A stretch of 64,000 bases of DNA from Nocardiopsis eucommiae (GTDB taxonomy: Bacteria > Actinomycetota > Actinomycetes > Streptosporangiales > Streptosporangiaceae), in NCBI GenBank assembly GCA_018388625.1, contig CP074402.1:5890001-5954000 (forward strand). The letters run 5' to 3'. The notes under the pieces are model-generated. The model saw only the letters and a list, made by a program, of their open reading frames with translations, was not told the origin of the DNA and did not search any database. This document shows positions 28,284 to 38,006 of the stretch, one piece after another. Positions within the stretch are counted from its first letter, which is position 1. Every line of letters starts with the position of its first letter. A program made the position numbers and the translations under genes.

Positions 28284-30006
28284 ATGCCCGGTGACAGCGC
28301 CGTCCGCCCCACCGGCGGCCCGACCCCCTCCTACGAGGAGGGCGAGCTCCCCGAGCCCGAGGCACCCGCCCCGCCGGAGGGCTCCGACTCCGGCGGCATG
28401 ATGCGGTCCAGCATGATCATGGCCGTCGGCACCATGGCCTCCCGCATCACCGGCTTCGCCCGCACCATCGTGCTGGCCGCCGCCATCGGCACCCACCTGC
28501 TCGGTGACGCCTACCACACGGCGCACACGATCCCCTTCATCCTGAACGACCTGCTGATCGGCGGCCTGATGGCCTCCGTGGTCATCCCGTTCCTGGTCAA
28601 GCGGCGCAAGCGCGACGCCGACGGTGGCAAGGCCACCGAGGACCGCCTGTTCACCTCCATGGTGCTGGCGCTGCTGCTGGTGACCACGGTCGCGATCCTG
28701 GCCGCCGAGGCCCTGATCTGGCTGTACGGCTCCCGCTTCACCCCCTGCAGTTCGAGGCGTCGGTCTACCTGGCCCGCTTCCTGCTCTCGCAGATCTTCTT
28801 CGTGGGCCTGAGCGGCCTGTTGAGCGCCATGCTCAACACGCGCGGCAAGTTCGGCGCGGCGGTCTGGGCCCCGGTGCTCAACAACGTCGTCATCATGGGC
28901 GTCGCCGCGATGTTCCTGATCGTGGCCGGTCCGGGCCGCACCCCCGAGACCGTCTCCACCGGCGAGCTCACCCTGCTGGGCGCGGGCACCGCCGCCGGCA
29001 TGGCGCTCCAGGCCCTGGTCCTGTTCGTCGCCCTGACGCGGACCGGCTACCGCTGGCGCCCCCGCCTGGACCTGCGCGGCTCCGGTCTCGGTGAGGCGCT
29101 GCGCACCGCCGGGTGGATGATGCTCTACACCCTCCTGACACAGGCGGGCCTGTGGATCACCACCAACATCGCCAACGCCGCCAACGTGGCCAGCATCGAG
29201 CAGGGCCTGGACGTCGGTGCCGGTATCAGCGCCTACAACCTGGCGTACCAGCTCTTCCAGCTCCCGTACGCGATCATCGCGGTCTCGCTGATCACCGTCC
29301 TGCTCCCCCGCATGAGCGCGCACGCGGACGACCGCGACTGGGCCTCCGTCCGCTCCGACTTCTCCCGTACGCTGCGGATCTCCGCGTTCGTGCTCGTCCC
29401 GATCGCCTTCGCCGTCGCGATGTTCGCGGAACCGCTGTCGATCCTGGCGTTCGCCCGGGGCTCGGTGTCGGTCGCGGACGCGGCCGCCATCGGCCAGATC
29501 CTCGCCGTGATGTCGCTCGGCCTGCTGCCGTTCACCGTGTTCCAGCTCATGCTGCGCGTGTTCTTCGCCATGGGCGACACCCGTACCCCGGCCCTGATCG
29601 GCCTGGCCAACCTCGCCGTTCACAGCGGTCTGGCCCTCGTCGCCTACCTGCTCCTGCCGCCGAACCTGGTCGTCGTCGGCGTCGCCTCGGGCTTCATGCT
29701 CTCGTTCCTGTCGGGCCTGACCATCGCGGGTCAGATCCTCAGTCGCCGGATCGGGGGACTTGACGGAAAGCACGTGATGGGCACATTGTTGCGGCTGCAC
29801 CTGGCCGTCGTACCCAGCATCGCGGCGGGCTTCGGTGTGCTCTGGTTCTTCGAGACGCGGGTCGGACCCGGTCTGGCCACCAACGTCGGCGCCCCCTCGT
29901 CGGCTGTGCCGTCGGCGCCCTGCTGTTCCTGCTCTCCGCCCGACTGCTGCGCGTCCCCGAGCTGAGCTCCGCCGTGGAACTCATCCGCGGCCGCCTGCGT
30001 CGATAG
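28284..30006 (+). CDS. murJ: lipid II flippase MurJ homologue (paralogue 1)
   Basis: MurJ/MviN transporters move lipid II across the membrane for peptidoglycan synthesis. About 574 residues with 14 predicted membrane helices. Conserved text: MASRITGFARTIVLAAAIGT, LLIGGLMASVVIPFLVKRRK, MLNTRGKFGAAVWAPVLNNV, FQLPYAIIAVSLITVLLPRM, FFAMGDTRTPALIG. One base is missing in the C run at 28741-28745 and one in the C run at 29892-29896. The true start may be a GTG at 28204 if a further base is missing in the C run near 28270; that would give an acidic N-terminal tail like that of the next gene. Confidence 0.9.
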
Positions 30007-30082
30007 ATGCCGTGAGCCCTTCCGGCCCCGCCCCCGCCGGACACCCCAGCCGCAAGAGTCAGAGGAAGAGGACCACCCCACG

Positions 30083-31963
30083 GTGTCCAGCGATCATCCC
30101 CGCCAGCACGCCGACGGTCCGGAGCCCGGACCCGAGGAAACCCACGAGGGCGCGCCCCGGCACCACCTGGTGATGCCCGAGGACGTGCTCGACGCCTACG
30201 AGCGCGCCGAACCCCGGACCGAGCCGGAGACCGGCCTGAGGACGGTCCGGGATCCCAGCGAGATCGGTGACGTCGGCACGGCGGACCGCGCGGGCCTGGA
30301 GGACGGCGACGAGATCGGCGGTGCGACGCACACCGGTCCGGGCAACATCGCCAAGTCGACGGCGATCATGGCGGTCGGCACCATCGCCTCGCGTGTGACG
30401 GGCTTCGTCCGCACCATCGTGCTCGCCGCCGCGATCGGCACCCAGCTGCTGGGTGACGCGTACCAGACCGCCGGCATGGTGCCGTACATGATCTACGACC
30501 TGCTCATCGGCGGGTTGCTGGCGAGCGTGTTCGTGCCCTTCCTGGTCAAGCGGCGCAAGCTGGACGCGGACGGCGGTGACCGGACGGAGCAGCGTCTGGT
30601 CACACTGATGCTGCTCGCGCTGTTCGTGCTGACGCTGGTGTCGGTGCTGATCGCGGAGTGGTTCATCCGGATCTACGCGGGCGGGTTCAGCGGGGCCCAG
30701 TACGAGGTCTCCGTGATCCTCGCCCGCTACCTGGTGCTCCAGATCTTCTTCATCGGCGCCAGCGGCCTGGCCAGCGCGATGCTGAACGCGCGCAACAAGT
30801 TCGGCGCTCCGATGTGGGCGCCGGTGCTCAACAACGTCGTCATCATCGGCGTCTGCCTGTGGTTCCTGTCCCTGGCCGGTCCGGGCCGGACGCCGGACAC
30901 CATCACCTCCGGCGAGCTCGCCCTGCTGGGCCTCGGCACCGCGGTGGGCCAGGTCGTCCAGGCGGGCGTGCTGGTCTGGGCGCTCGCCGCCGCGGGCTTC
31001 CGCTGGCGTCCCCGCCTGGACCTGCGCGGTTCCGGGCTGGGCGAGGCCGCCAGCGCGGCCTCGTGGATGATGCTCTACATCGTCGTCGCCCAGGTGGGCG
31101 CGCTCGTCTCCACCAACGTCGCCACGCGCGCCGGTTCGATGGCGGCCGACCTCGGTTACGAGACCGGCTCGGGCATCGCGGCGTACAAGTTCGCGTCGAT
31201 GCTGTTCCAGCTTCCGTACGCGATCATCGCGGTCTCGGTGATCACCGCCCTGCTGCCCCGGATGAGCGAGCACGTCGCGGCCGGGCGCAAGGACCAGGTG
31301 CGCAGCGACTTCTCCCGGGGCTTCCGGCTCTCGTCGGTCCTGATCGTGCCCATCGCGGTGGCGATGATCGTCTTCGCGGTCCCGTTCTGCGTGATGATCT
31401 ACGCGCAGGGCAGCACGAGCGCCGAGGACGCGGCGGCGATCGGGCGCATCCTCATGGTGTTCTGCGTGATGTTGATCCCCTTCACGCTCTTCCAGCTCCA
31501 GATGCGCGTGTTCTACGCGCTGGGCGACACGCGGACCCCGGCGCTGGTGTCGATCCCGTCCGAGATCGCCCACGCGGTCACGGCGCTCAGCCTGCTGTAC
31601 TTCATGGCCGACAACCCGCAGGACATCGTCGTGTGGCTGCCGGTGCCCTACGGTCTCTACTACGTGGTCGGTTCGGCCATCATGTGGTACCTCCTCAACA
31701 GGAGGCTGAACGGGCTCGACGGCCGACGGACCGCGGTGACGCTGTTCAAGCTGCACGTGGCCACGGTTCCGGCGGCGGCGTTCGGCGTCCTGATGATCTT
31801 CGCCCTCGGCGGCCTGCCGGGCGACGTGTGGCCCGCCCTCGCGTCGATGGTGGCCGGAGGACTGGTCGGTGCCGTACTGTTCGTGGTTGCCGCCAAGTTC
31901 CTCAATGTGACTGAAGTCACAGCATTCCTTGATTTGGTCAGAACCCGGCTACGACGCCGCTGA
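30083..31963 (+). CDS. murJ: lipid II flippase MurJ homologue (paralogue 2)
   Basis: An intact second MurJ-type protein of 626 residues, 76 bases after the first. It has an acidic cytosolic N-terminal tail (about 95 residues) and then the same landmarks: IASRVTGFVRTIVLAAAIGT, LLIGGLLASVFVPFLVKRRK, MLNARNKFGAPMWAPVLNNV, FQLPYAIIAVSVITALLPRM, FYALGDTRTPALVS. The two copies are clearly paralogous but well diverged, so the duplication is old. A pseudokinase gene follows, as expected for the MurJ control partner in actinobacteria. The GTG at 30083 is the annotated start. Confidence 0.93.
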   Translation: MSSDHPRQHADGPEPGPEETHEGAPRHHLVMPEDVLDAYERAEPRTEPETGLRTVRDPSEIGDVGTADRAGLEDGDEIGGATHTGPGNIAKSTAIMAVGTIASRVTGFVRTIVLAAAIGTQLLGDAYQTAGMVPYMIYDLLIGGLLASVFVPFLVKRRKLDADGGDRTEQRLVTLMLLALFVLTLVSVLIAEWFIRIYAGGFSGAQYEVSVILARYLVLQIFFIGASGLASAMLNARNKFGAPMWAPVLNNVVIIGVCLWFLSLAGPGRTPDTITSGELALLGLGTAVGQVVQAGVLVWALAAAGFRWRPRLDLRGSGLGEAASAASWMMLYIVVAQVGALVSTNVATRAGSMAADLGYETGSGIAAYKFASMLFQLPYAIIAVSVITALLPRMSEHVAAGRKDQVRSDFSRGFRLSSVLIVPIAVAMIVFAVPFCVMIYAQGSTSAEDAAAIGRILMVFCVMLIPFTLFQLQMRVFYALGDTRTPALVSIPSEIAHAVTALSLLYFMADNPQDIVVWLPVPYGLYYVVGSAIMWYLLNRRLNGLDGRRTAVTLFKLHVATVPAAAFGVLMIFALGGLPGDVWPALASMVAGGLVGAVLFVVAAKFLNVTEVTAFLDLVRTRLRRR

Positions 31964-32209
31964 TCACCTGTAATGGATGACGTTGGGTGGTCGCGCCCGG
32001 GTACGTCCCGGAAGAAGCGTGACCATCCGGTGTCCTCCAAAGAGGCTGTTCAAGCGTCCTAGCATGGACAGACACCGCTTTACCGCCAGAGCATCGTTTA
32101 TCCGAGCTGCCCGAAGGGAGGCTGGGGACAGCAGACAGCGCCGAACCCCCGCGCGTGCGCCCGCGACGGCGCCACGCGAACCACGGCACTGTCACCCGTC
32201 ACTCCCATC
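31964..32209. other. intergenic region before the pseudokinase gene
   Basis: 246 bases without a gene. AT-richer than the flanks at its start. No clear ribosome binding site precedes the ATG at 32210, so the downstream gene may be translated from a nearby transcript start. Confidence 0.35.
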
Positions 32210-33773
32210 ATGAGCACCTTCCTGATCGAACCCGGGGCGAAGCTGGCCAACCGCTACCGACTCGACACCGTGGTGAGCGAGACCGGTGGCGCGACCCGCT
32301 GGAAGGCCACCGACGAGACGCTCGCGCGCCCCGTCGCGGTGTGGACCTTCGCGGAGGGTTTCCCCCGTACGTCCGAAGTGGTGCGCGCCGCCCGCGCGAC
32401 GAGCCGTATCCCCGACGCCCGCGTCACCCAGGTCTTCGACGCCGACGACACCACCCCCGTCCCCTACGTCGTCGAGGAGTGGGTCATCGGCTCCTCCCTC
32501 GCCGAACTCCTCGCGCAGGGCCCGATGGAGCCCGAGCGCGCCGCCGGTCTGGTGGCCGAGGCCGCCGAGGCCATCGCCGCCGCGCACGCGGGAGGCCTGC
32601 ACCACCTGTGCCTGACCCCGAGCAAGCTCATGTGGAGCAGCGGCGGAGCGGTCAAGGTCACCGGTATCGGGGTGGACGCCGCCCTGCTGGGGAACAACGT
32701 CCCCCAGCCCGCCGCCGTCGACGCCCAGGGCCTGGGCAACCTGCTCTACGCGGCCCTCACGGGGTACTGGCCCGGCGGTCCGCAGAGCGGTCTGCCCGGC
32801 GCACCCCAGGGGCCGATGGGCCCCTACCCGCCCGGTCAGCTCAGACAGGGCGTGGGCGAACCCCTGGCCTCCATCACCACCCGCGCGGCCCTGCCGCAGC
32901 TGGTGGGTCAGATGGTGCCCGGCCCGCCCATCTCCAGCCCGGCCGAGTTCTGCGCCGCCATGGCGGAGGTCCCCGGCTCATCCCGTTGCCGGTCTCCCCG
33001 GCCGAGGCCGCGCCGCCCGAGCCCGGGACCTCCCGGCGCACGGGCGAGTTCGACGCCACCAACAACCAGCGCCGCACCAGCCGCACCGCCGCCGCCCCGG
33101 CCCGCGGCGCCTCCCGCCCGGCACCCTCCCGCATGGACCAGCGCGCCTCCCGTGAGGAGGGCTCGTCCACCAAACGCGTCCTGGTCGGCGCGGTCGCGGT
33201 GGTGCTGTTCGTGGCGGTCGTCGTCGGCGCCTGGTCGTTCGGCTCGATGATGAACTCCGGCACGGACGGCGAGGCCGACCCCAGCGTCAGCGCGACCGAG
33301 GACACCCCGGCCGACGCCGAACTGAGCGTCCTGGACATCTCCGACTCCGACGGCTTCGACCCGCTGGGCGACAACTCCGAGCACGGGCAGAACGCGCCGC
33401 TGGCCCACGACGGCGATCCCAGCACGGCCTGGAACACCGAGGGCTACAACGACCCGATGGGCACCGAGAAGTCCGGTGTCGGCCTGCTCCTGGACCTGGG
33501 CTCCAGCCAGGAGGTCCACGAGGTCGACCTGGTGGTGCCCTCGAGCTCCTACGGGGTCCAGATCAGGGTCGGTGACAGCAACGCCGTCTCCGACGACGCC
33601 AGCCTGGACGCCAACCTCCCTCCGCGTGGGAGGGCGAGGTCAGCGGTGAGCAGACCGTCACCCTGGACGAGGCCGCGACCGGCCGGTACGTCCTCGTCTG
33701 GTTCACCGACCTGCCCTCGGACGACGGACGCTTCCGTGGGACCATTAACGAGGTCGAGGTTCGCGGGACCTAG
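32210..33773 (+). CDS. membrane pseudokinase with extracellular discoidin-like domain
   Basis: About 521 residues. The N-terminal 270 residues follow the protein kinase fold (LANRYRLDTVVSETGGATRWKA, VVEEWVIGSSLAELL) but lack catalytic residues: the catalytic loop reads HHLCLTPSKLMW with no HRD Asp, and the DFG segment reads VTGIGVD. A basic linker and one membrane helix (LVGAVAVVLFVAVVVGAWSF) follow, then an extracellular F5/8-type domain (DGDPSTAWNTEGYND, VGLLLDLGSSQEVHEVDLVV). In mycobacteria the same pseudokinase and outer domain are fused to MviN, where they control lipid II flipping; here they form a separate gene after two murJ copies. Bases are missing in the C run at 32971-32974 and near 33618-33620. 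Confidence 0.8.
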
Positions 33774-33804
33774 TTCTACTTTGTGGGGTATGTGATCAGC
33801 GCTG

Positions 33805-34431
33805 ATGGACGCGGCCCAGGAGCTTCCTGACACGGAGCTGTTGTCGAGGCACGCTCAGGGTGACGAACAGGCGTTCGCGGTACTGGTTCGCCGTCACCGT
33901 GAGCGCCTGTGGGCTGTCGCCGTCCGGATGATGGGCGACCCCGAGGAGGCCTCGGACGCCCTCCAGGACGCCTTCATGTCCGCGTTCCGCGCCGCCGACC
34001 GGTTCCGTGGCGAGTCGCAGGTGAGCACCTGGATGCACCGCATCGTGGTGAACGCCTGCCACGACCGCCTCAGACGCCGCAAGGTGCGTCCGGCGACCCC
34101 GACGGAGGACGAGACCCTCGACGTCATCTCCAACGACCGCCTGAGCCGTTCCGGGGGCGGACACGACCACGCCGCGCAGACCGAGGCCCGGCTGGACGTG
34201 CACGCCGCACTGGAACTCCTCCCGCTGGACCAGAGGATGGCGCTGACCCTCGTGGACATGCTCGGCTACCGGGTGGACGAGGCGGCGGAGATCCTCGAGG
34301 TCGCGTCGGGCACCGTCAAGAGCCGGTGTGCGCGAGGTCGCGCCAAACTTCTTCCCTCACTGGCCCATCTAAGGAACCCTCAGCCTCCCCGAGACGTCAC
34401 ATCTGGGAGAGGAGGTGCCAACCCATCGTGA
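33805..34431 (+). CDS. sigM: ECF RNA polymerase sigma factor SigM
   Basis: 208 residues with sigma region 2 (VLVRRHRERLWAVAVRMMGD, ALQDAFMSAFRAADRF) and region 4 (LPLDQRMALTLVDMLGYRV, GTVKSRCARGRAKL). Its place between the murJ-associated genes and trxB is that of SigM in mycobacteria and Streptomyces, a sigma factor tied to envelope and thiol stress. It overlaps the anti-sigma gene by 4 bases (GTGA), so the two are translationally coupled. Confidence 0.92.
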   Translation: MDAAQELPDTELLSRHAQGDEQAFAVLVRRHRERLWAVAVRMMGDPEEASDALQDAFMSAFRAADRFRGESQVSTWMHRIVVNACHDRLRRRKVRPATPTEDETLDVISNDRLSRSGGGHDHAAQTEARLDVHAALELLPLDQRMALTLVDMLGYRVDEAAEILEVASGTVKSRCARGRAKLLPSLAHLRNPQPPRDVTSGRGGANPS

Positions 34432-35305
34432 CGTCCCATCCTGACGTGGAGGCACTCGCCTTCTTCGCGGAGGACCTTCTGGACCCCGACGAGGAACGCT
34501 TCGTTGCCACCCACATAGAGACCTGCGCGTCCTGTGCCACGGTCCTCGACGAACTCTCGGGGGTCACCCGCGTCCTCGCCGACGAGCCCGTTCCGGCACT
34601 GCCGCAGGACGTCGCGGACCTCCTCGACGGGCGTGTGGCCGAGGCGGTGCGCGAACGCTCCGCGACCCCGACGGCCGGGGAACCCCCTCTCGCCGACTCC
34701 TCGGCCTCCGACGCGTCGGACGCGTCCGAGGGCCCCGGGGCGGAGACGTTGGCACCGGTGGTCCCCCTCAACCGGCGGCGCGGCTTCGGCCTCCCCACCT
34801 GATGGCGATCGCCGCCGTGACCGTGTTCGTGGTCGGTGGCGGCGCCGCGATCCTCAACGGGCAGATGAACGACCAGCAGGAGTCCACCGCCGCGTCGCCG
34901 CTGCTGGAGGAGTCCGAGTCCGAGTCGGCACCCGACACCGCCCAGTCCTACTCCGCGACCTCGGTGGCGAGCGGCACGGTCTACACGGAGGACCGGCTCG
35001 GCTCCCAGGCGGCGGAGGTCCTGGCCGCCTCGCGCGCGACGGAGGGCGCCCAGGAGGAGACCGGCACCCAGGAGCTCACGCAGCTGACCGCCGACGCGCA
35101 GGAGTGCGTCACCCGCTTCGAGAAGGACGCCGGAACACGGGTCACCCTGGTCGACGACGCCCTCTACGACGCCGGTGACGGTCCCGGACCCGCGTGGGTC
35201 CTCTTCACCCGGGACGAGGACGGCGCCGGAGTGGTGGTCCTCGACCCGAGCAGCTGCACGGACGGGGACCCCGGAGGCGGCGTGCTCTCCGAGCGTCCCC
35301 TGTAG
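34428..35305 (+). CDS. zinc-binding anti-sigma factor for SigM
   Basis: About 292 residues after correction. The cytosolic N-terminal domain contains the ZAS motif (HIETCASC, His-X3-Cys-X2-Cys), then a Pro/Ser-rich linker, one membrane helix (MAIAAVTVFVVGGGAAIL) and an outer domain. One base is missing in the C run at 34793-34796, just before the membrane helix. The GTG start overlaps the sigM stop codon. In mycobacteria the gene in this place is the SigM anti-sigma factor; redox control through the zinc ligands is a family idea, not shown here. Confidence 0.85.
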
Positions 35306-35309
35306 GCGA

Positions 35310-35329
35310 CCGCGCCACCGGTGGCGCGG
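35310..35329. terminator. palindromic hairpin between convergent genes
   Basis: A 20-base perfect palindrome (CCGCGCCACC and its complement) between the anti-sigma and response regulator stop codons; probable shared terminator. Confidence 0.55.
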
Positions 35330-35336
35330 CCCGTCC

Positions 35337-36029
35337 TCAGCGGCCGTCCCCCGCGCGCACCAGCCCGCTCTCGTAGGCGAGCACCACCAGCCCCACGCGG
35401 TCACGCACCCCGAGCTTGGCCAGGAGGCGGCCCACGTGCGTGCGCGCGGTGGCCGGGCTCAGGTGCAGTTTCGCCCCGATCTCCTGGTTGGACATCCCCC
35501 GCCCGACCAGGGCCAGCACCTCGCGCTCCCGGAAGGTGACCGCCTCCAGCCGCGCGACGGCCTCGGGCGGCGGCTCGCTCCCGGCGAGGCGTTCGATGAC
35601 GCGCCGGGTGACGCCGGGCGACAGCAGGGCCTCCCCCGCCGCCACCGTGCGGACCGCGTCCCGCAGCTCACGGGGCCTGGCGTCCTTGAGCAGGAAACCG
35701 GCGGCGCCCAGGCGCAGCGCGGTGAACACGTTGGCGTCCTCGCCGAAGGTGGTGAGGACCACCACCCGGGTGTCGACATGTCGGCGGCCCGACGTGTCGA
35801 CACGTCGACGTTCCAGTTCCCGGAGCACGGCGAGCCCGTCCATGACGGGCATCTGGAGGTCCAGCAGCACCACGTCCGGGCGGTGGCGGTCGACCTCGAC
35901 CAGCGCCGCGCGGCCGTCCTCGGCCTCCGCCGCCACCTCGATGTCACCCTCGCGCTCCAGCAGGGAGCGCACACCGGCGCGGACGAGCTCCTGGTCGTCC
36001 ACGAGCAGAACCCTCGTCGGCGCGCTCAC
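35337..36029 (-). CDS. NarL/LuxR-type response regulator
   Basis: 230 residues: receiver domain with VLLVDDQELVRAG and phospho-acceptor Asp in DVVLLDLQMPVMDG, then VVVLTTFGEDANV and FLLKDARP, and a LuxR HTH (LTxREREVL as TFREREVLALVGRGMSNQEI). GTG start overlapping the kinase stop by 4 bases. Odd: an extra stretch (about RRRVDTSGRRHVDTR) lies before beta-strand 4 of the receiver. It is encoded by a cluster of GTCGAC palindromes (35771-35810), as if a dispersed repeat had entered the gene in frame. Confidence 0.92.
   Translation of the reverse strand: MSAPTRVLLVDDQELVRAGVRSLLEREGDIEVAAEAEDGRAALVEVDRHRPDVVLLDLQMPVMDGLAVLRELERRRVDTSGRRHVDTRVVVLTTFGEDANVFTALRLGAAGFLLKDARPRELRDAVRTVAAGEALLSPGVTRRVIERLAGSEPPPEAVARLEAVTFREREVLALVGRGMSNQEIGAKLHLSPATARTHVGRLLAKLGVRDRVGLVVLAYESGLVRAGDGR
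35771..35810. repeat. GTCGAC-rich repeat inside the response regulator gene
   Basis: Three GTCGAC palindromes with ATGTCGG / ACGTG spacers within 40 bases; same family as the intergenic clusters at 22040, 48455, 60081 and 63494. Confidence 0.6.
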
Positions 36030-37268
36030 TCCCCGCCCCCGAGCGGCAGCCGCGCGCGGACCCGGTACCCGCTCCTGGGCACCGGCCCCGCCTCCAGGGT
36101 CCCCTCCACCATCCGGACCCTCTCCCTCATCCCCGCGAGCCCCGTTCCGCCGCGCCCGCCGTCGAGCGGCTCCCGGCGCGCCCCGCCGGGGAGGGGCCCG
36201 GTCCCGTCGTCGGAGACCGTCACCGTGAGCGATTCCTCCGCGCGTTCGAGCACCACCTCGGCGGTCTCGGCCCGCGCGTGCCTGAGCGTGTTGGTCAGCG
36301 CCTCCTGGACCACCCGGTAGGCGGTGGCGTCGACCAGACCGGGCAGCTCGGGACCACCCTCGCCGGTCACCCGCACGGTCAGCCCCGCCGCGCGCACGGA
36401 GGCCACCAGGTCGTCCAGGTGCGCGAGCCCGGCCACCCGTTCGACCCCGTCCCCGTTGTCACTCCGTGGCCCGGGGTCGCGCAGCGCCCGCACCGTGGAA
36501 CGCAGGTCACGCAGTCCCTCCCGGGCCGCCTGGGAGACGTGGTCCAGCTCGGCCCGGGCCACCGGTGCGTCCACCGCCCCCTCTTCCAGGGCCTCGGCCG
36601 CCACCGAGGTGTGCAGGGAGACCACGGAGAGGTGGTGGCCGACCGCGTCGTGCAGGTCCCGCGCGATCCGGGCGCGTTCGCGGGCCAGGAGTTCGGCTGA
36701 CTCCGCCTCCCTCGCCTGGGCGTCCAGGACGGCGATCAGCTCGCGCTGGCGGGCGCCCTCCGCCCTCTGGCGGACCCCGTCCCCAGGGCGATCGCCGCAC
36801 CCATGATGGCCACGGTCGACACCAGTTCGTACCCGAGGAGGAAGGCCGGGTCCTGGCCCTCGGCCAGCCTCGCTGTCGTGGAGACGACGACGAGCGCCGC
36901 CGCGGTCCCGACGGCCCACCGGGTGCGGTCGAAGAGGGCGGCGGAGTACAGCGCGGCGGCCGCGGGCACGGCCAGCCCGATCACCGGCAGATCCGCCACG
37001 TAGTAGACGATGAGCAGGACGGCGGTGAGCAGGAGGACCGCCAGGGGCCAGCGGCGCCGGACCAGCATGAGGAGTCCGAGCGCGGTCGCGAACGCGTAGG
37101 CCACGGTCGGTGGGAGGTCTCCCCGCCGATCCCGGCCCCGATCGCGATCGCCACCACCGCGAAGACGGCGAACCCCAGGAGGGCGTCGACGACGACGGCC
37201 TGGCGGCCGGTGCGGTCGGTGGAGCCGGACGGGTCCTGCTGGCCGCGCGGGCCGGGGCGGTCGGGCAT
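36026..37268 (-). CDS. two-component sensor histidine kinase (HisKA_3/NarX type)
   Basis: About 414 residues. The N-terminal half holds about four to six membrane helices (LLGFAVFAVVAIAIGAGIGG, LAVLLLTAVLLIVYYVA, VSTVAIMGAAIAL). The dimerisation domain reads RERARIARDLHDAVGHHLSVV (phospho-accepting His), and the ATPase domain shows QEALTNTLRHA and GGTGLAGMRERV. Bases are missing in the C run at 37121-37124 and in the C run at 36781-36784. It is paired with the response regulator through a GTGA overlap. Signal unknown; the adjacent divergent membrane protein is a plausible target. Confidence 0.88.
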
Positions 37269-37442
37269 GCCGTGATTCTACGGAGCCCGGCCCCGTCGGC
37301 ACCCCTGTTCGCGGGCGCGTCCGGCTACGCGTTTCGACGTACCCGGAGGGGATACGCGACGGACGCCCCGAGCAGGCCCCGTCCGTAGCGTGCGGGAGGT
37401 CGTCGCGGCGTCCGCCGCCCCAGAATCCACGAGGGGGACCCC

Positions 37443-37873
37443 ATGAACCACCGTCCGGCCCCGGCCACCGGAGCCCCGACCGGCGTGCCCTGGCCCCTGG
37501 TCCTGAGCCTGGGGGCACTGGCCCTGATACGCCCCCTGATGAGTGTCACCGGGGTCACGGAGACGATCGGTGCCCCCTGGGCACAGCTGGGCGTCACGCT
37601 GCTGGTGACGGTGGCGTGGGTTGCGGCCGTGGTCGTGGCGCACGTGCCCCGGCCCTTCGTCACCCTCGTCTGCGCGGGTGTCGCCTACGGGGTGCTCGCG
37701 GTCCTGCTCGGCGCGGTGCTGTCGCCGCTCCTCGGTGAGGGGTTCCGGGTGCCGCTCACTCACCCCCTCGCGGTGCTCTCGGTGCTCACCGTGAACGCCG
37801 TGTGGGGGCTCTCGCCGGGGGCCTGGCCCTCGCGGTCCGGGCGGTCCGGTGGCCGGGGTCCGGGAAGGGCTGA
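37443..37873 (+). CDS. small four-helix membrane protein
   Basis: About 143 residues with four hydrophobic segments (PLVLSLGALALIRPLM, LGVTLLVTVAWVAAVVVAHV, VTLVCAGVAYGVLAVLL, LAVLSVLTVNAVWGALAGG). It is transcribed away from the two-component genes, 174 bases apart, so it may be their target. Adding one base in the G run at 37804-37808 gives a natural end (LALAVRAVRWPGSGKG) at 37873; without it the frame runs on to 37994 in unlikely sequence. Function unknown. Confidence 0.6.
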
Positions 37874-37914
37874 GTCCCATACCCCACCCCCGTACGCTGC
37901 ACGGATGTCGGACC

Positions 37915-37941
37915 GGGAATGGCGTGCGCCTACCATCGGTT
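37915..37941 (+). promoter_or_regulatory. SigR-type promoter of trxBA
   Basis: GGGAAT at 37915-37920, an 18-base spacer, then GTT at 37939-37941. This matches the known SigR/SigH consensus of actinobacteria (GGAAT-N18-GTT), a disulfide-stress sigma factor that controls trxBA in Streptomyces. The trxB start lies 65 bases downstream. Confidence 0.75.
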
Positions 37942-38006
37942 GTGCTAACCATCTTTCCCTGTCACACCACCGTGGCCGGGCAGCGACTGTGTGAAGGGCC
38001 TAGAGC

